Assembly (NCBI RefSeq): GCF_014522205.1
Contig: NZ_CP046884.1
Coordinates: 2,294,001-2,358,000 of the forward strand
Reading direction: 5' to 3'
DNA from: Corynebacterium poyangense
GTDB taxonomy: Bacteria; Actinomycetota; Actinomycetes; Mycobacteriales; Mycobacteriaceae
DNA: 64,000 bases
In this document: positions 9,024-20,226 of the stretch, one piece after another
How the letters are laid out: every line of letters starts with the position of its first letter
Numbering within the stretch: position 1 is the first letter of the stretch
The notes under the pieces: model-generated
Seen by the model: the letters and a program-made list of their open reading frames with translations, nothing else
What the model was told of the DNA's origin: nothing
The model's database searches: none
Program-made: the position numbers and the translations under genes

Positions 9024-10226
9024 TTAAAATCCCTCCCCCAGGGAACGATGGCGAACCGCGACACCCGACGCCAACAACGCCACGAACACCGATAAACTCA
9101 TCCCGACCCCCATGGTGAAAGCAGCGTTGCTTCCCAACCCCATGAGCGGACTGACAATTGCAGCTAAACCAAATTGCGCAAAACCCATAATTGCCGAACC
9201 AGAACCTGCCCGCTTTCGAACCTCGCCAGTGCCCATGGCGGTGGCATTACCCATGATTAGGGAGCACTGGGAAACAGCAATAAAGAGCAACGGCAAAATC
9301 AGCCAGGGCGATATGGTGAAGAAACTCACCACCATAATCCCCAATGAGGCGGCCAACATTATCAGGAGAGCAACGCGGAGGATCTGCATGGTGTCCATGA
9401 CATCGATGAGGCGCGAATTGAAATAATTTCCCCCAATGAGACCAAAGGCGTTGATGGCAAAGACAGCGGAAAAGACCCAAGGCTGGAAATTCATTTGGGA
9501 TTGCACTACGAAAGGTGAAGCCGAAATATAACAAAACATTGCGGCGAAAGCGAAGGCGAACGTTAGTGTGAAACCACAATAAGCCTTATTACGCAGCACA
9601 TAGGCATAGTTTCCTAAAATTCCCTTGAGCGGAGATCGTTCCTCTGGGGGTTTAGTTTCAGGAACTACAAACAACGCAACCAAAAGTTGCGCTGCGTTAA
9701 TAGCGGTAAGGACCCAAAACAAACCGCGCCACCCAATCGGTTCCGCCAATAACCCACCGAGAACTGGAGCCGCTACCGGGGCCACACCCTGAATGGTCAT
9801 CATGACAGCAAAAGCTTTTGCGGCGCGCTTGCCACGCTCCAAATCAGGAATCACTGCGCGAGAAATGACGATGCACGCCCCGGAGCCTAATCCCTGCAAC
9901 AGACGAGCCGCGATAAGAATCCCAATACTAGGGGACAGGGCCGCCAGAATTGATGAGATCAAAGCTACAATAGCGCCCAAAACCAGCAGCCGATGACGCC
10001 CCGTAGTATCAGAAATCGGTCCTATGAGGAGCTGACCAATAGCCATTCCTCCCATAAAACCGGAAAGCGTCAATTGTACCGCGGAAGTTGTGGTATTCAG
10101 CTGTTCAGCAATATGCGGCAAAGTCGGCAAATACAAATCTGTCGCAAAAGGAGCTGAAGCTGAAAGCAGCGCCAACCCGAATAAAAGTGGTAAAGATAAC
10201 CCAGACTGACGTGAAGCCAACGTCAA
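9024..10226 (-). CDS. Bcr/CflA family multidrug efflux MFS transporter
   Basis: 400-aa protein with 12 predicted membrane segments. The Bcr/CflA signature is clear: PFATDLYLPTLPHIAEQLNTT followed by SAVQLTLSGFMGGMAIGQLLIGPISDTTGRH, and motif C-like RLLQGLGSGACIVISRAV. Proton-driven export of drugs such as bicyclomycin or chloramphenicol is known for relatives; the substrate here is unknown. It stands alone on the minus strand, divergent from the Na/Pi cotransporter gene, with about 120 bases between the starts. Confidence 0.88.
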   Translation of the reverse strand: MTLASRQSGLSLPLLFGLALLSASAPFATDLYLPTLPHIAEQLNTTTSAVQLTLSGFMGGMAIGQLLIGPISDTTGRHRLLVLGAIVALISSILAALSPSIGILIAARLLQGLGSGACIVISRAVIPDLERGKRAAKAFAVMMTIQGVAPVAAPVLGGLLAEPIGWRGLFWVLTAINAAQLLVALFVVPETKPPEERSPLKGILGNYAYVLRNKAYCGFTLTFAFAFAAMFCYISASPFVVQSQMNFQPWVFSAVFAINAFGLIGGNYFNSRLIDVMDTMQILRVALLIMLAASLGIMVVSFFTISPWLILPLLFIAVSQCSLIMGNATAMGTGEVRKRAGSGSAIMGFAQFGLAAIVSPLMGLGSNAAFTMGVGMSLSVFVALLASGVAVRHRSLGEGF

Positions 10227-10348
10227 AATCCCTTCAAATATTGCTCCCGGTCATGAGCCGGGCTGCACATACTTTACTCCATGGGCATTCTGCAGTGTAC
10301 GTTAAGAATAGGGTTATGGTACTCATATTGCGGAGGTGAATTGAGCCA

Positions 10349-11434
10349 GTGCCTACAAAACTCCCCGGCACCCACCAATTCATCAATCCCCGTTCGATCC
10401 CAAAAGACCGCGACGTGTGCATCATTTCCACCATGGGCGCAGCAGTGCGCATTGCCGGAATAGCTTTTGCCATCGCCACTGTCCTTTTCGGCATAAATTT
10501 AGTAATTTCCGGTTCTCAAGCGATTTCTCCCCTCGTAGCACGGGCACATAATCCGTTCCTAGGGCTAGCACTCGGAATAGTCCTCACTGCAGTGATCCAA
10601 TCATCATCGGCAACAACGGCACTCACTGTTACTGCAGTCGGTGGAGGTTTAATCCCCCTCGAAGCTGCAGTCCCCATTATTATGGGCGCCAACATTGGTA
10701 CTACTTTCACTCCCTTTTTGGTTGCATTCAGCTTTTTTCGAAACCAAGATCAATATCAAAGAGCCATCCACACTGCTGGTATGCACATGTGGTTCAACGT
10801 GAGTTTAGTGGCTTTATTGCTTCCTCTAGAACTTCTTGCCCACCCTTTTCAGCATTTCAGTCATCTGGACACAATTACCCCGCCAACAAACCACTCACCT
10901 CTAGTTTTCAACCCCACTTTTAGTCTTATCTGTGGGGCTTTCCTCATTCTTATATCGGTACGTATCATCGCGGCACTGTTAAACACCCTGATGGCGACTA
11001 CCACTCATACCCTCATGGAACGAGCCCCTGGACGTTCATTTTCCTTAGGAGTCCTGGTAGGAACCCTCATCACCATGATGGTGCAAGCTTCAACCGTGAC
11101 AATTTGTTCGCTTCTTGCTTTTACCGTGACTCGGCCCATTCGGCAACGTGATGCCCTGGCACTTATAGTTGGTGCAAATGTCGGGACCACCTTACTTTCG
11201 CTCATCGTTGCTTTTTATCTCAACACCGCAGCTGTTCAAGCAGCCCTCATCCATCTCTTCTTTAATCTCATAGGCGCCATAGCCTTACTATGCTTTCCCG
11301 CGTTGCGCACTCTCCTCCTGTACGCAGGCACACTGAATTCGCGCATCGCCCAACTTGGCTATGCGCTCAGCTTCTTTTTCTTGCTAAGCAGCTACATCAT
11401 CGCGCCAGCAATCTTCATTCTCGCCGCATCATAA
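10349..11434 (+). CDS. Na/Pi cotransporter family protein
   Basis: 361-aa membrane protein with two inverted Na_Pi_cotrans repeats. The first carries AVIQSSSATTALTVTAVGGG and IIMGANIGTTFTPFLVAF; the second carries TMMVQASTVTICSLLAF and LIVGANVGTTLLSLIVAF. The QSSS and GANxGTT motifs are the substrate and sodium site marks of this family. No PhoU domain is attached. The start is GTG 10349 with GGAGG at 10332-10336, a rather long spacing; an internal ATG 28 codons later is an alternative. It overlaps the convergent HNH gene by six bases. Confidence 0.85.
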   Translation: MPTKLPGTHQFINPRSIPKDRDVCIISTMGAAVRIAGIAFAIATVLFGINLVISGSQAISPLVARAHNPFLGLALGIVLTAVIQSSSATTALTVTAVGGGLIPLEAAVPIIMGANIGTTFTPFLVAFSFFRNQDQYQRAIHTAGMHMWFNVSLVALLLPLELLAHPFQHFSHLDTITPPTNHSPLVFNPTFSLICGAFLILISVRIIAALLNTLMATTTHTLMERAPGRSFSLGVLVGTLITMMVQASTVTICSLLAFTVTRPIRQRDALALIVGANVGTTLLSLIVAFYLNTAAVQAALIHLFFNLIGAIALLCFPALRTLLLYAGTLNSRIAQLGYALSFFFLLSSYIIAPAIFILAAS

Positions 11435-12598
11435 GGTGGCGGCTACTCCCCTAATTCCCAATTTTCGAATCGGTAACATGGTGTACCTGCGTTTCCCATT
11501 GGGGTCTTGATGCCAGGTTCTCCCGTCAGGGTCTCTCCCGTTGTATCCATTGAGTTTCCATTCTGGATCTCGGTCCACCCGGGCATGACACGTCGGGCAT
11601 AGCAGCATTAGATTCGCCAGGTTTGTTTCTCCGCCTTGTTCCCATGGCTTAATGTGGTGTACTTGGCACATATTTCCTGCGCATCCGCAATTAGCATTGC
11701 CGCATACCAGTTGTTCAGCTTCTAGGATGTGGCGTTGTTTCCAGTTGGCTAGTCGCTGGATCCGGTAGGCGTTTACCGGCGCATTGTCCGCATCGCACAC
11801 CACCACGTAGCCGGTATCTGCGAGTTGTATGCTGGCATATTCTTCTAGGGTCATGGTGGATCCGTCACTGAGTCCGAAAGTCCGACCGGTTTCGGTATCA
11901 ATGACTTCTCCTGCCGCATCTCGAGTCGTAATCACAATTGTTGGTTCTAGACGGCGTACCGGTACTTCTCCCACCACAGACGCGCCAGCTAATAGGTCGT
12001 GAAGTGCGTCGGCTCGCGCTTGTTCATGACGGCGATTGCTCCCACTACGCCATGTTGCTTGAACCCGGGCGTCTACAGCTTCCCTAACTCTCATCATTTC
12101 TTGCTCCGGGAGCCGCACCATCATAGCCCGCAACCCATCTGCGCCGATGCTGCGTGAAAACCTCAGGTACCGGCATTCGCGCCGAACCCCTCCAGGGTTT
12201 AGCTCCTGGACTCGTCGTGCTGCGTGTGCTCGCATTTCATCGACACTCATCTCCTTGCTCAGCGCTAATAGTTCGGCTCGTAATTCTTCCCTCGTCAGCG
12301 GAGCTTGGAGACTGAGTTGTTTCACTTGAGAATGGATCATCAGCAGCATTTCAAGTCCGACGCCCATCCGTCGCGCCAATATCGTGTTTGCTTCTCTCAC
12401 TTGTCGTTTCTCATGCCGCGGGCAAGGACCATACATAGCTTTCCCCAGGATCATCATGGCTCGCGCCCGGGCAATTGGCATGAGTAATGTGCGGGCTATC
12501 TGCTCGGCAGCGTTAGCATGAGTGCCGAAAGAATAAACAAATTCAATCACTTCAGCCCCGCGCTGATGATAAGCAGTGACAACGTCTTTGATATCCAC
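11429..12598 (-). CDS. HNH endonuclease signature motif protein (DUF222/13E12-like)
   Basis: 389-aa protein. The N-terminal 270 residues are helical and rich in Arg/Glu, of the type seen in actinobacterial DUF222-HNH proteins. The C-terminal part has a Cys-containing HNH domain: CGNANCGCAGNMCQVHHIKPW, then GGETNLANLMLLCPTCHARVD. These families are multi-copy in Actinobacteria, sometimes as repetitive elements (13E12 in M. tuberculosis), and their target is unknown. I saw no second copy in this window. It is flanked by unrelated transport genes. Confidence 0.8.
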   Translation of the reverse strand: MDIKDVVTAYHQRGAEVIEFVYSFGTHANAAEQIARTLLMPIARARAMMILGKAMYGPCPRHEKRQVREANTILARRMGVGLEMLLMIHSQVKQLSLQAPLTREELRAELLALSKEMSVDEMRAHAARRVQELNPGGVRRECRYLRFSRSIGADGLRAMMVRLPEQEMMRVREAVDARVQATWRSGSNRRHEQARADALHDLLAGASVVGEVPVRRLEPTIVITTRDAAGEVIDTETGRTFGLSDGSTMTLEEYASIQLADTGYVVVCDADNAPVNAYRIQRLANWKQRHILEAEQLVCGNANCGCAGNMCQVHHIKPWEQGGETNLANLMLLCPTCHARVDRDPEWKLNGYNGRDPDGRTWHQDPNGKRRYTMLPIRKLGIRGVAATL

Positions 12599-12652
12599 AG
12601 TGGGGACGTTATCGGGAGTTTAGCTTTTCCGCTGGCTCGACGACGCTGCCTG

Positions 12653-13387
12653 TTAGGCATCCCGCCTGATGAGAAAAATTAGGCCAATTATCCACAGGCT
12701 CACGGCCCAGGCTAGAAAATACCAACCCGCTTGACTAGAATTCATCACCCCGTCTGGCTTAGCGGAGTCGTTGACGAAGATTCCCAGGTTCATAAAAGGA
12801 GCCCAGTCCCCCAGATGTTTCCCTATTCGAGGAATGAGGGTAAGCACGGTCTCAATGAGTAGAAACCACATGAGAACTAGCGATACCGCTCCTGCAGTTT
12901 GGCGGAGTAACAAACCTACGCCTTGGGATAGAGTGATGACCATTGCGGCTGTTGCGGGGAATACCCACATGGCTCGGTGAGCTGCCTCATCGGTGAAGGG
13001 GTTAAATGTGCTGTCGGGTTTGAAGAGGCGCGCTATGACTAGGGTTGCTACTACGGTGAAGAAAGTGAGTATTACCCCAATGAGGACGTAGAGGAGTAGT
13101 TTTGCAATTGCCACTATCCATCTGCGTGGTTGAGCCAGGTAAGTAGTGGTTTGATAGCCAAATCGGTATTCGGTGGTGATGATCATGACCGCTTGGATCA
13201 CGATGACAATCATGCTGAACGGGTATATCCCACCCAGAAGCACGGTTGTGCTAAGTTCTTGATCTTGGCTTAGCGCACCGAAGAGCGCACCAAAGAGCAC
13301 TCCAAAAAATACCACCAATAGCGATGTCAGCCAGAATGACATGGTGGTCCGCAACTTGATCCATTCCGCCCCTATGGTGTTGAGCAT
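12653..13387 (-). CDS. ABC transporter permease (ABC-2 type)
   Basis: 244-aa membrane protein with about six hydrophobic segments (near residues 18-40, 52-75, 92-118, 140-165, 172-192 and 220-240). The N-terminus AEWIKLRTTMSFWLTSLL is typical of ABC-2 permeases, as is ITTEYRFGYQTTTYLAQPRR. Its ATG overlaps the stop of the ATPase gene (TAATG), so they form one exporter unit. The substrate cannot be read from the sequence; relatives include BcrA/NosY-like exporters. Confidence 0.85.
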   Translation of the reverse strand: MLNTIGAEWIKLRTTMSFWLTSLLVVFFGVLFGALFGALSQDQELSTTVLLGGIYPFSMIVIVIQAVMIITTEYRFGYQTTTYLAQPRRWIVAIAKLLLYVLIGVILTFFTVVATLVIARLFKPDSTFNPFTDEAAHRAMWVFPATAAMVITLSQGVGLLLRQTAGAVSLVLMWFLLIETVLTLIPRIGKHLGDWAPFMNLGIFVNDSAKPDGVMNSSQAGWYFLAWAVSLWIIGLIFLIRRDA

Positions 13388-14307
13388 TACTTCACCTCCG
13401 CCTGGTACTGCACCGCATCCCCGGTAATCTCCATGAAGGCGTCTTCCAAAGAAGCCTGCTTTAAGCTTAATTCTTCCAACATAATCTCCACAGAATAGGC
13501 AAGTCCCCCAATGAGGTCGGTGGTTTGATCTGGTATCTCTATTGTGGCGCGACCTTCCTCATCAGTGCTTTCCCAGGCTGGGATTCCTTCTTCTTCCAAC
13601 GCGCCCAGGAATTCCCAATGGTGGCACGTCCGCACCACCACGGTTGATTGGGAGTGGTCTTGGATGAAGTTGCGCGTCGATGTATCTGCTATAAGTTTGC
13701 CGCGACCAATGACAACTAAATGGTCCGCTGTTAGCGCCATTTCACTGAGTAAATGGGAGCTAACCAGCACGGTGCGCCCTTCTTCCGCCAGGTGTCGCAG
13801 AAGTTGGCGCACCCATCGGATCCCTTCTGGATCTAGTCCATTGACCGGCTCATCCAGCATCAGTATGTCGGGGTCTCCCAACATAGCGGCAGCTAACCCC
13901 AAGCGCTGCCCCATCCCCAGAGAGAATCCTCCGGCTTTTTTCTTTGCCACTTCGCTCAGCCCAACTAAGGACAGAACCTCATCTACGCGAGATTTTGGGA
14001 TCCCGTTGGACTGAGCTATCCATCGGAGGTGTTGGTACGCAGATCTATTCGGGTGGCGGGCATTGGCATTGAGCAAGGCCCCTACCTGATGAAGTGGCTT
14101 CTCAATCTGCTGATATGGTTTGCCGTTGATCAGCGCCTGCCCGCGGGTGGGGGTATCCAACCCTAGAATCATCCGCATTGTGGTGGATTTTCCGGCCCCG
14201 TTGGGCCCAAGGAATCCGGTGATGATGCCCGGCTGGACCGTGAAGCTGAGGTCATCGACCGCAAGCACATCGCCGTATTGTTTGGTGAGTCCCTGGACTT
14301 CAATCAT
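13387..14307 (-). CDS. ABC transporter ATP-binding protein
   Basis: 306-aa ATPase. Walker A is GPNGAGKST (residues 34-42), the signature is SLGMGQR and Walker B is ILMLDEP followed by VNGLDPEG; the switch His is in VLVSSHLLSEMALTADH. The ~90-residue C-terminal extension is as in BcrA/CcmA-type exporters. It pairs with the downstream ABC-2 permease. It begins five bases after the Nudix gene stop, so all three minus-strand genes (Nudix, ATPase, permease) may be one transcript. Confidence 0.93.
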   Translation of the reverse strand: MIEVQGLTKQYGDVLAVDDLSFTVQPGIITGFLGPNGAGKSTTMRMILGLDTPTRGQALINGKPYQQIEKPLHQVGALLNANARHPNRSAYQHLRWIAQSNGIPKSRVDEVLSLVGLSEVAKKKAGGFSLGMGQRLGLAAAMLGDPDILMLDEPVNGLDPEGIRWVRQLLRHLAEEGRTVLVSSHLLSEMALTADHLVVIGRGKLIADTSTRNFIQDHSQSTVVVRTCHHWEFLGALEEEGIPAWESTDEEGRATIEIPDQTTDLIGGLAYSVEIMLEELSLKQASLEDAFMEITGDAVQYQAEVK

Positions 14308-14312
14308 GGTTT

Positions 14313-14807
14313 CTACAGTGCCACAATTTGTTTCACCGAGGCGAACGACTCTTCAAATGCGGGCAGCAATGGATAGGTTTCTACCTCATCTAGCGGTACC
14401 CATCGGAGTTCTAGCGATTCCTCATTGGGGATCACCGGTACTGGTTCTCCACTCCGGGTGTGGGCAATAACCGTGCTGTATGTCCATCCACCGGCAAGCT
14501 CTGGACGCGTCGGATCAGCATCAAAAGGGCCAGCTGTCACAATAGTGGCACGTACTTGTAGTTGCGTCGCACGGACTCCGGTTTCTTCTTCCGCTTCCCG
14601 TAGTGCAGCGGTTTCGGCGCTTTCGTGGGAGTCTCGCGCCCCACCGGGCAGGGCCCACGTCCCACCCATATTGGTCCAGTGCGCCCGGTGCTGAAGCAGG
14701 ATTTCTCCGGTGGTCGGGGCATAGATACATAGTCCTGCTGCCCCATATCGTCCCCAGGCTTTCCCCCCGTTGGGGGCTGCAGACCATCCGTTTCCATCGC
14801 CCTTCAT
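14313..14807 (-). CDS. Nudix hydrolase (MutT3-like by context)
   Basis: 164 aa from MKGDGNGWSAAPNG. The Nudix box is complete: GGARDSHESAETAALR followed by EAEEETGV, fitting GX5EX7REUXEEXGU. The start at 14807 is preferred over the longer frame from 14861, which would overlap glnX. TAGCCT on the minus strand lies seven bases before this ATG, suggesting a leaderless start. In M. tuberculosis mutT3 (Rv0413) is likewise next to the glnX-glnH-pknG locus, so orthology is likely. Substrate (oxidised nucleotides in MutT3) is inferred from that. Confidence 0.87.
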   Translation of the reverse strand: MKGDGNGWSAAPNGGKAWGRYGAAGLCIYAPTTGEILLQHRAHWTNMGGTWALPGGARDSHESAETAALREAEEETGVRATQLQVRATIVTAGPFDADPTRPELAGGWTYSTVIAHTRSGEPVPVIPNEESLELRWVPLDEVETYPLLPAFEESFASVKQIVAL

Positions 14808-14843
14808 GTCACCGAGGCTAGTGCGAGAGGCTATTCTAGGGCA

Positions 14844-16124
14844 ATGGACTCCGAGGACCATTGGCTGGACTCACTGCCCGCAGACCAGGGGCACGAACAA
14901 CGCCACCGCGTGCTCGATACTTTTGCTCGCCCTTTAGTTCGGGTACGACGTATCCTGCTCTACATCACCACCACCCCCGGCAAAATGCTCACCCTAACCG
15001 TGATTCTTGCCTTAGCAATTGGGGCAGCAGGGTTTTCCATGTCCAGTTCTTCTGCGGATCGCCAGGATAAGCTCGACACCTTGCTATCCACCACAGAACC
15101 TCAAAGTGACGCTGCCCACAATCTCTATACTTCGCTTTCGCTTGCAGATTCTCTGGCTACCACTGGTTTTATTCAGGGTGGGGCGGAAAACGCGGACATC
15201 CGTGCCCGCTATGAGCAAGCTATCGATAACGCAGCCATAGCGATGGGTGATAACGCCATGGAAATCCGTCGCCAGCTGCCTATCTATACCGGACTGGTAG
15301 AAACGGCACGCACCCATAATCGACTCGGCAACCCCGTTGGTGTGGCGTATTTGGCGGATGCTTCTTCTCTCATGAGGGAACGGATTCTCCCTGCCGCTCG
15401 GCAGCTTTTCACTACCACGTCCCTTCGCGTCACCGAGCAACAGCGCGAGTTGCCTCGCCCGCAGTGGGTTCCCTTATCCGGCCTAGTAGCCGCAGTGTTG
15501 TTATTAATTGTGGCGCAGTGGTGGTTGTGGCGCCTGACCAGGCGTCGTTTCAACAAGGGTTTTCTGGCCGCAACAGCTTTCATGCTGGTGGCTTTATTGT
15601 GGGTTTCTATTTCTAATTACGCTACCTGGTCTGCCGGGGCGCGGAGTTTCGAGCAGGCTACCCAACCGTGGGAGTCTTTGACGGCAGCACGGATTTCTAC
15701 CCACCAGGCCCGTACCGATGAAACCTTGGCATTGGTCCGACGTCAACCTGCCGGAGATTTTGACCAGGCTGTCGCCTCAGTCCAGCACGCATTAGAAGAG
15801 GTTGAGCGTGTGCGCGGTGCAGAGGCCGTCGAGCCTGCCCGTAAAGCCTTACTCAGCTGGCAGGATTCCCACAATCGCTTGAATACGGCTATCTCCGAAG
15901 GTAATTTCGATAAAGCGGTTTCTTTGGCCACCACTGATCAGTATGATGCTTTAGACAGTGCTTTAGCCCAGTTAATCTCGGATACTCGTAATTCCATGCG
16001 CACATTATTGTATGAAGGCTTAGCTGCCACTCGACTGGTATCAGTAGCGGTGGCGGTATTGTCTCTCTGCGCAGTGATCTCTATTGTCCTAGGAATTAGG
16101 CCTCGGCTACAGGAGTACCTCTAA
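14844..16124 (+). CDS. glnX: GlnX transmembrane sensor-relay protein
   Basis: 426-aa membrane protein with a cytoplasmic N-terminus, a segment near residues 45-65, a ~140-residue extracytoplasmic part, two closely spaced segments (about 211-230 and 242-260), a second extracytoplasmic part and a final segment near 395-415. The topology resembles a chemoreceptor-type relay. In mycobacteria and corynebacteria GlnX passes a GlnH ligand signal to PknG, and here glnX-glnH-pknG are contiguous (glnX stop and glnH ATG share a base). TATTCT (14832-14837) lies six bases before the ATG, and I see no Shine-Dalgarno sequence. Confidence 0.88.
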   Translation: MDSEDHWLDSLPADQGHEQRHRVLDTFARPLVRVRRILLYITTTPGKMLTLTVILALAIGAAGFSMSSSSADRQDKLDTLLSTTEPQSDAAHNLYTSLSLADSLATTGFIQGGAENADIRARYEQAIDNAAIAMGDNAMEIRRQLPIYTGLVETARTHNRLGNPVGVAYLADASSLMRERILPAARQLFTTTSLRVTEQQRELPRPQWVPLSGLVAAVLLLIVAQWWLWRLTRRRFNKGFLAATAFMLVALLWVSISNYATWSAGARSFEQATQPWESLTAARISTHQARTDETLALVRRQPAGDFDQAVASVQHALEEVERVRGAEAVEPARKALLSWQDSHNRLNTAISEGNFDKAVSLATTDQYDALDSALAQLISDTRNSMRTLLYEGLAATRLVSVAVAVLSLCAVISIVLGIRPRLQEYL

Positions 16125-17032
16125 TGCGTATTTTTCTGTGCTTAGCTGCGGTACTCCTCGGGCTAACAGCATGTTCTAGTCCCCCAGATACCACTGAGGA
16201 AACCCCACCCGCGCCTCTCCACAAGCAGTTGCCTTTGGGCGCGGCATTTGAGGAGCCCGGCGCGGTAGAGCCCCACGAAATCGACACTGATCATCTTCTG
16301 CCTTCTCAGCCTGCAGATCCCTATGCCCCTATTGATTCCATCATTCGCCGGGGTCGGCTGGTGGTGGGGGTCGATCAGTCTCAGTATTTATTGTCCTTCC
16401 GGGATCCAGCCTTGGGAGAGCAACGTGGATTTGAGGTGGACCTCGCTCACGAAATCGCACGCGATATCTTCCATAATCCTAAAGCCGTGGAGTTTCGTTA
16501 TGTTGATTCTGCGGACCGCACCTCAGTTCTTCAAAATAATACCGTTGACCTGGTAATTCGTACGGTTTCCATCACCCGAGACCGGCAGGAAAAAGTGCTT
16601 TTTTCAGAGCCTTATTTGTGGACTAATACTCGTTTAGCTGCGCTTCGGGGGTCAGGTATTAGTAGCATTGCTGATGTGTCAACTGAGACCTTGTGCACTA
16701 CCGGGAATTCTATCGCCCTGGAGGAGGCTCGACGCCGGGCTCCGGGCGCTCGCAAGCTTGTGGTTCGTAATTGGTCTGATTGCCTCTTAGCTCTGCAACA
16801 GCACCAGGCGGATGCCATTATCGGTGATGATCGGATTCTGGCGGGCATTCAAGCTCAAGACCCCTATGTCGTAGTGCTCTCGGAATCTTTGCACCATGAT
16901 CAGTATGGGGTCAGCGCCGCGCTATCCAATGAGAGCATTATTCGTCGAGTTAATGCGACCTTGGCTCGGATTCATGCCGATGGCACCTGGGATCGGATGT
17001 ACACCACATGGTTTGGATCCAGAGAGAGTTAA
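16124..17032 (+). CDS. glnH: GlnH amino-acid-binding lipoprotein
   Basis: 302-aa substrate-binding protein (SBP family 3). A lipoprotein signal peptide ends in LTAC with Cys17 as the lipidation site. A Pro/Glu-rich linker follows, and the binding domain begins around residue 66 (SIIRRGRLVVGVDQSQ) with GFEVDLAHEIARDIF and VDLVIRTVSITRDRQEKVLFSEPY, which are classic family-3 motifs. It binds amino acids such as Asp/Gln outside the membrane and signals through GlnX. Its stop is three bases before pknG. Confidence 0.92.
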   Translation: MRIFLCLAAVLLGLTACSSPPDTTEETPPAPLHKQLPLGAAFEEPGAVEPHEIDTDHLLPSQPADPYAPIDSIIRRGRLVVGVDQSQYLLSFRDPALGEQRGFEVDLAHEIARDIFHNPKAVEFRYVDSADRTSVLQNNTVDLVIRTVSITRDRQEKVLFSEPYLWTNTRLAALRGSGISSIADVSTETLCTTGNSIALEEARRRAPGARKLVVRNWSDCLLALQQHQADAIIGDDRILAGIQAQDPYVVVLSESLHHDQYGVSAALSNESIIRRVNATLARIHADGTWDRMYTTWFGSRES

Positions 17033-19234
<2,202 letters not shown>

Positions 19235-19237
<3 letters not shown>

Positions 19238-19248
19238 TATATTAAGTT
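19235..19248 (+). promoter_or_regulatory. Putative -10 region and leaderless start of the yeiH gene
   Basis: No Shine-Dalgarno sequence precedes the ATG at 19249. TAATAT (19235-19240) and the overlapping TATATT (19238-19243) lie eight and five bases before it, partly inside the pknG stop codon. This fits a leaderless promoter separate from pknG, but it rests on the motif alone. Confidence 0.4.
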
Positions 19249-20226
19249 ATGACTCGTACTCCTGGCCTGCTACTCGCCGCTCTGGGCGCATTTATCGCTA
19301 TTATCGCTGATCTTCTTCTCTCCAAAATTACCGGCATTTCCTTAAGCATTATGATCGCCATTATTTTGGGCATGATCGTCGGAAATTTCGTCACCTTACC
19401 GGAAAACACAAAGCCGGGCCTGTCTTTCGCCTCTGGCCCCATCTTAAAGTTGGGTGTGGCTCTGCTCGGCCTCTCCATTTCTATCACCGAAGTTCTCAAC
19501 CTCGGCTGGCGCGCCCTGCTCACCATCATCGGCGTGGTGGCCGCTGGTTTCCTAGCTACCTTCCTATTCAGCCGTTTCATGGGCCTCAGCCGAGAACATT
19601 CTCTCCTCATTGGGGCCGGGTGTTCTATCTGCGGTGCCGCAGCTATTAGTGCTGTCCAAGGTGTCTTGCCGCGACGCAAAGAACATGAATTTATTACCGC
19701 TGTAGCGGTGATCGTTATTTTGGGAACCATCATGATCGCGGTTGGCCCTGCCATTAGCGCCGCAATGAACTGGGGTCCTATCTCCGCCGGCATTTTCATT
19801 GGTGGTTCCACTCATGAGGTAGGTCAGGTTGTGGCTGCCGGAGGTATCGCAGGGGCCGCAGTTCTCCCCATCGCGGCTACCGTAAAAGTTGGCCGAGTAT
19901 TACTCTTAGCCCCAGTCATGGCTATTCTGAGCGCCATTGAGCGACGCCGAGCTGACTCCAGCGACACTCATCTTCCCCCCTTAGTGCCCACCTTCATCAT
20001 CGGATTCATTGTTCTTGTCCTGGTGCGCACTTTCCTTCCGGTGCCAGAGATTCTTCTCCACGTGGTAGACACCATTCGCGGCTGGCTATTCGCCGCCGCC
20101 ATGTTCGCCCTCGGCACCGGCGCCACAGTCCGGACGGTGAAAACCGCCGGACTGCAACCCTTCGCCTTTGGCGGAGTTATCAGTCTTGTCGTGATCGTCG
20201 TCTCCGCACTCGGCGCTATCCTCTAA
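19249..20226 (+). CDS. YeiH/YadS-type putative sulfate exporter family protein
   Basis: 325-aa membrane protein with about ten segments. The family marks are LKLGVALLGLSISITEV, the duplicated-type motif SLLIGAGCSICGAAAISAVQ and FIGGSTHEVGQVVAAG. YeiH proteins are annotated as putative sulfate exporters, but transport by this one is unproven. It starts 11 bases after pknG, possibly from its own leaderless promoter. Its stop overlaps the convergent acyl-CoA synthetase stop (four shared bases). Confidence 0.87.
   Translation: MTRTPGLLLAALGAFIAIIADLLLSKITGISLSIMIAIILGMIVGNFVTLPENTKPGLSFASGPILKLGVALLGLSISITEVLNLGWRALLTIIGVVAAGFLATFLFSRFMGLSREHSLLIGAGCSICGAAAISAVQGVLPRRKEHEFITAVAVIVILGTIMIAVGPAISAAMNWGPISAGIFIGGSTHEVGQVVAAGGIAGAAVLPIAATVKVGRVLLLAPVMAILSAIERRRADSSDTHLPPLVPTFIIGFIVLVLVRTFLPVPEILLHVVDTIRGWLFAAAMFALGTGATVRTVKTAGLQPFAFGGVISLVVIVVSALGAIL

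Noticed and set aside
11429..12598. HNH gene as a mobile intron or insertion element
   Set aside because: DUF222-HNH proteins are ordinary, repeated actinobacterial genes; no terminal repeats or target duplication are visible.
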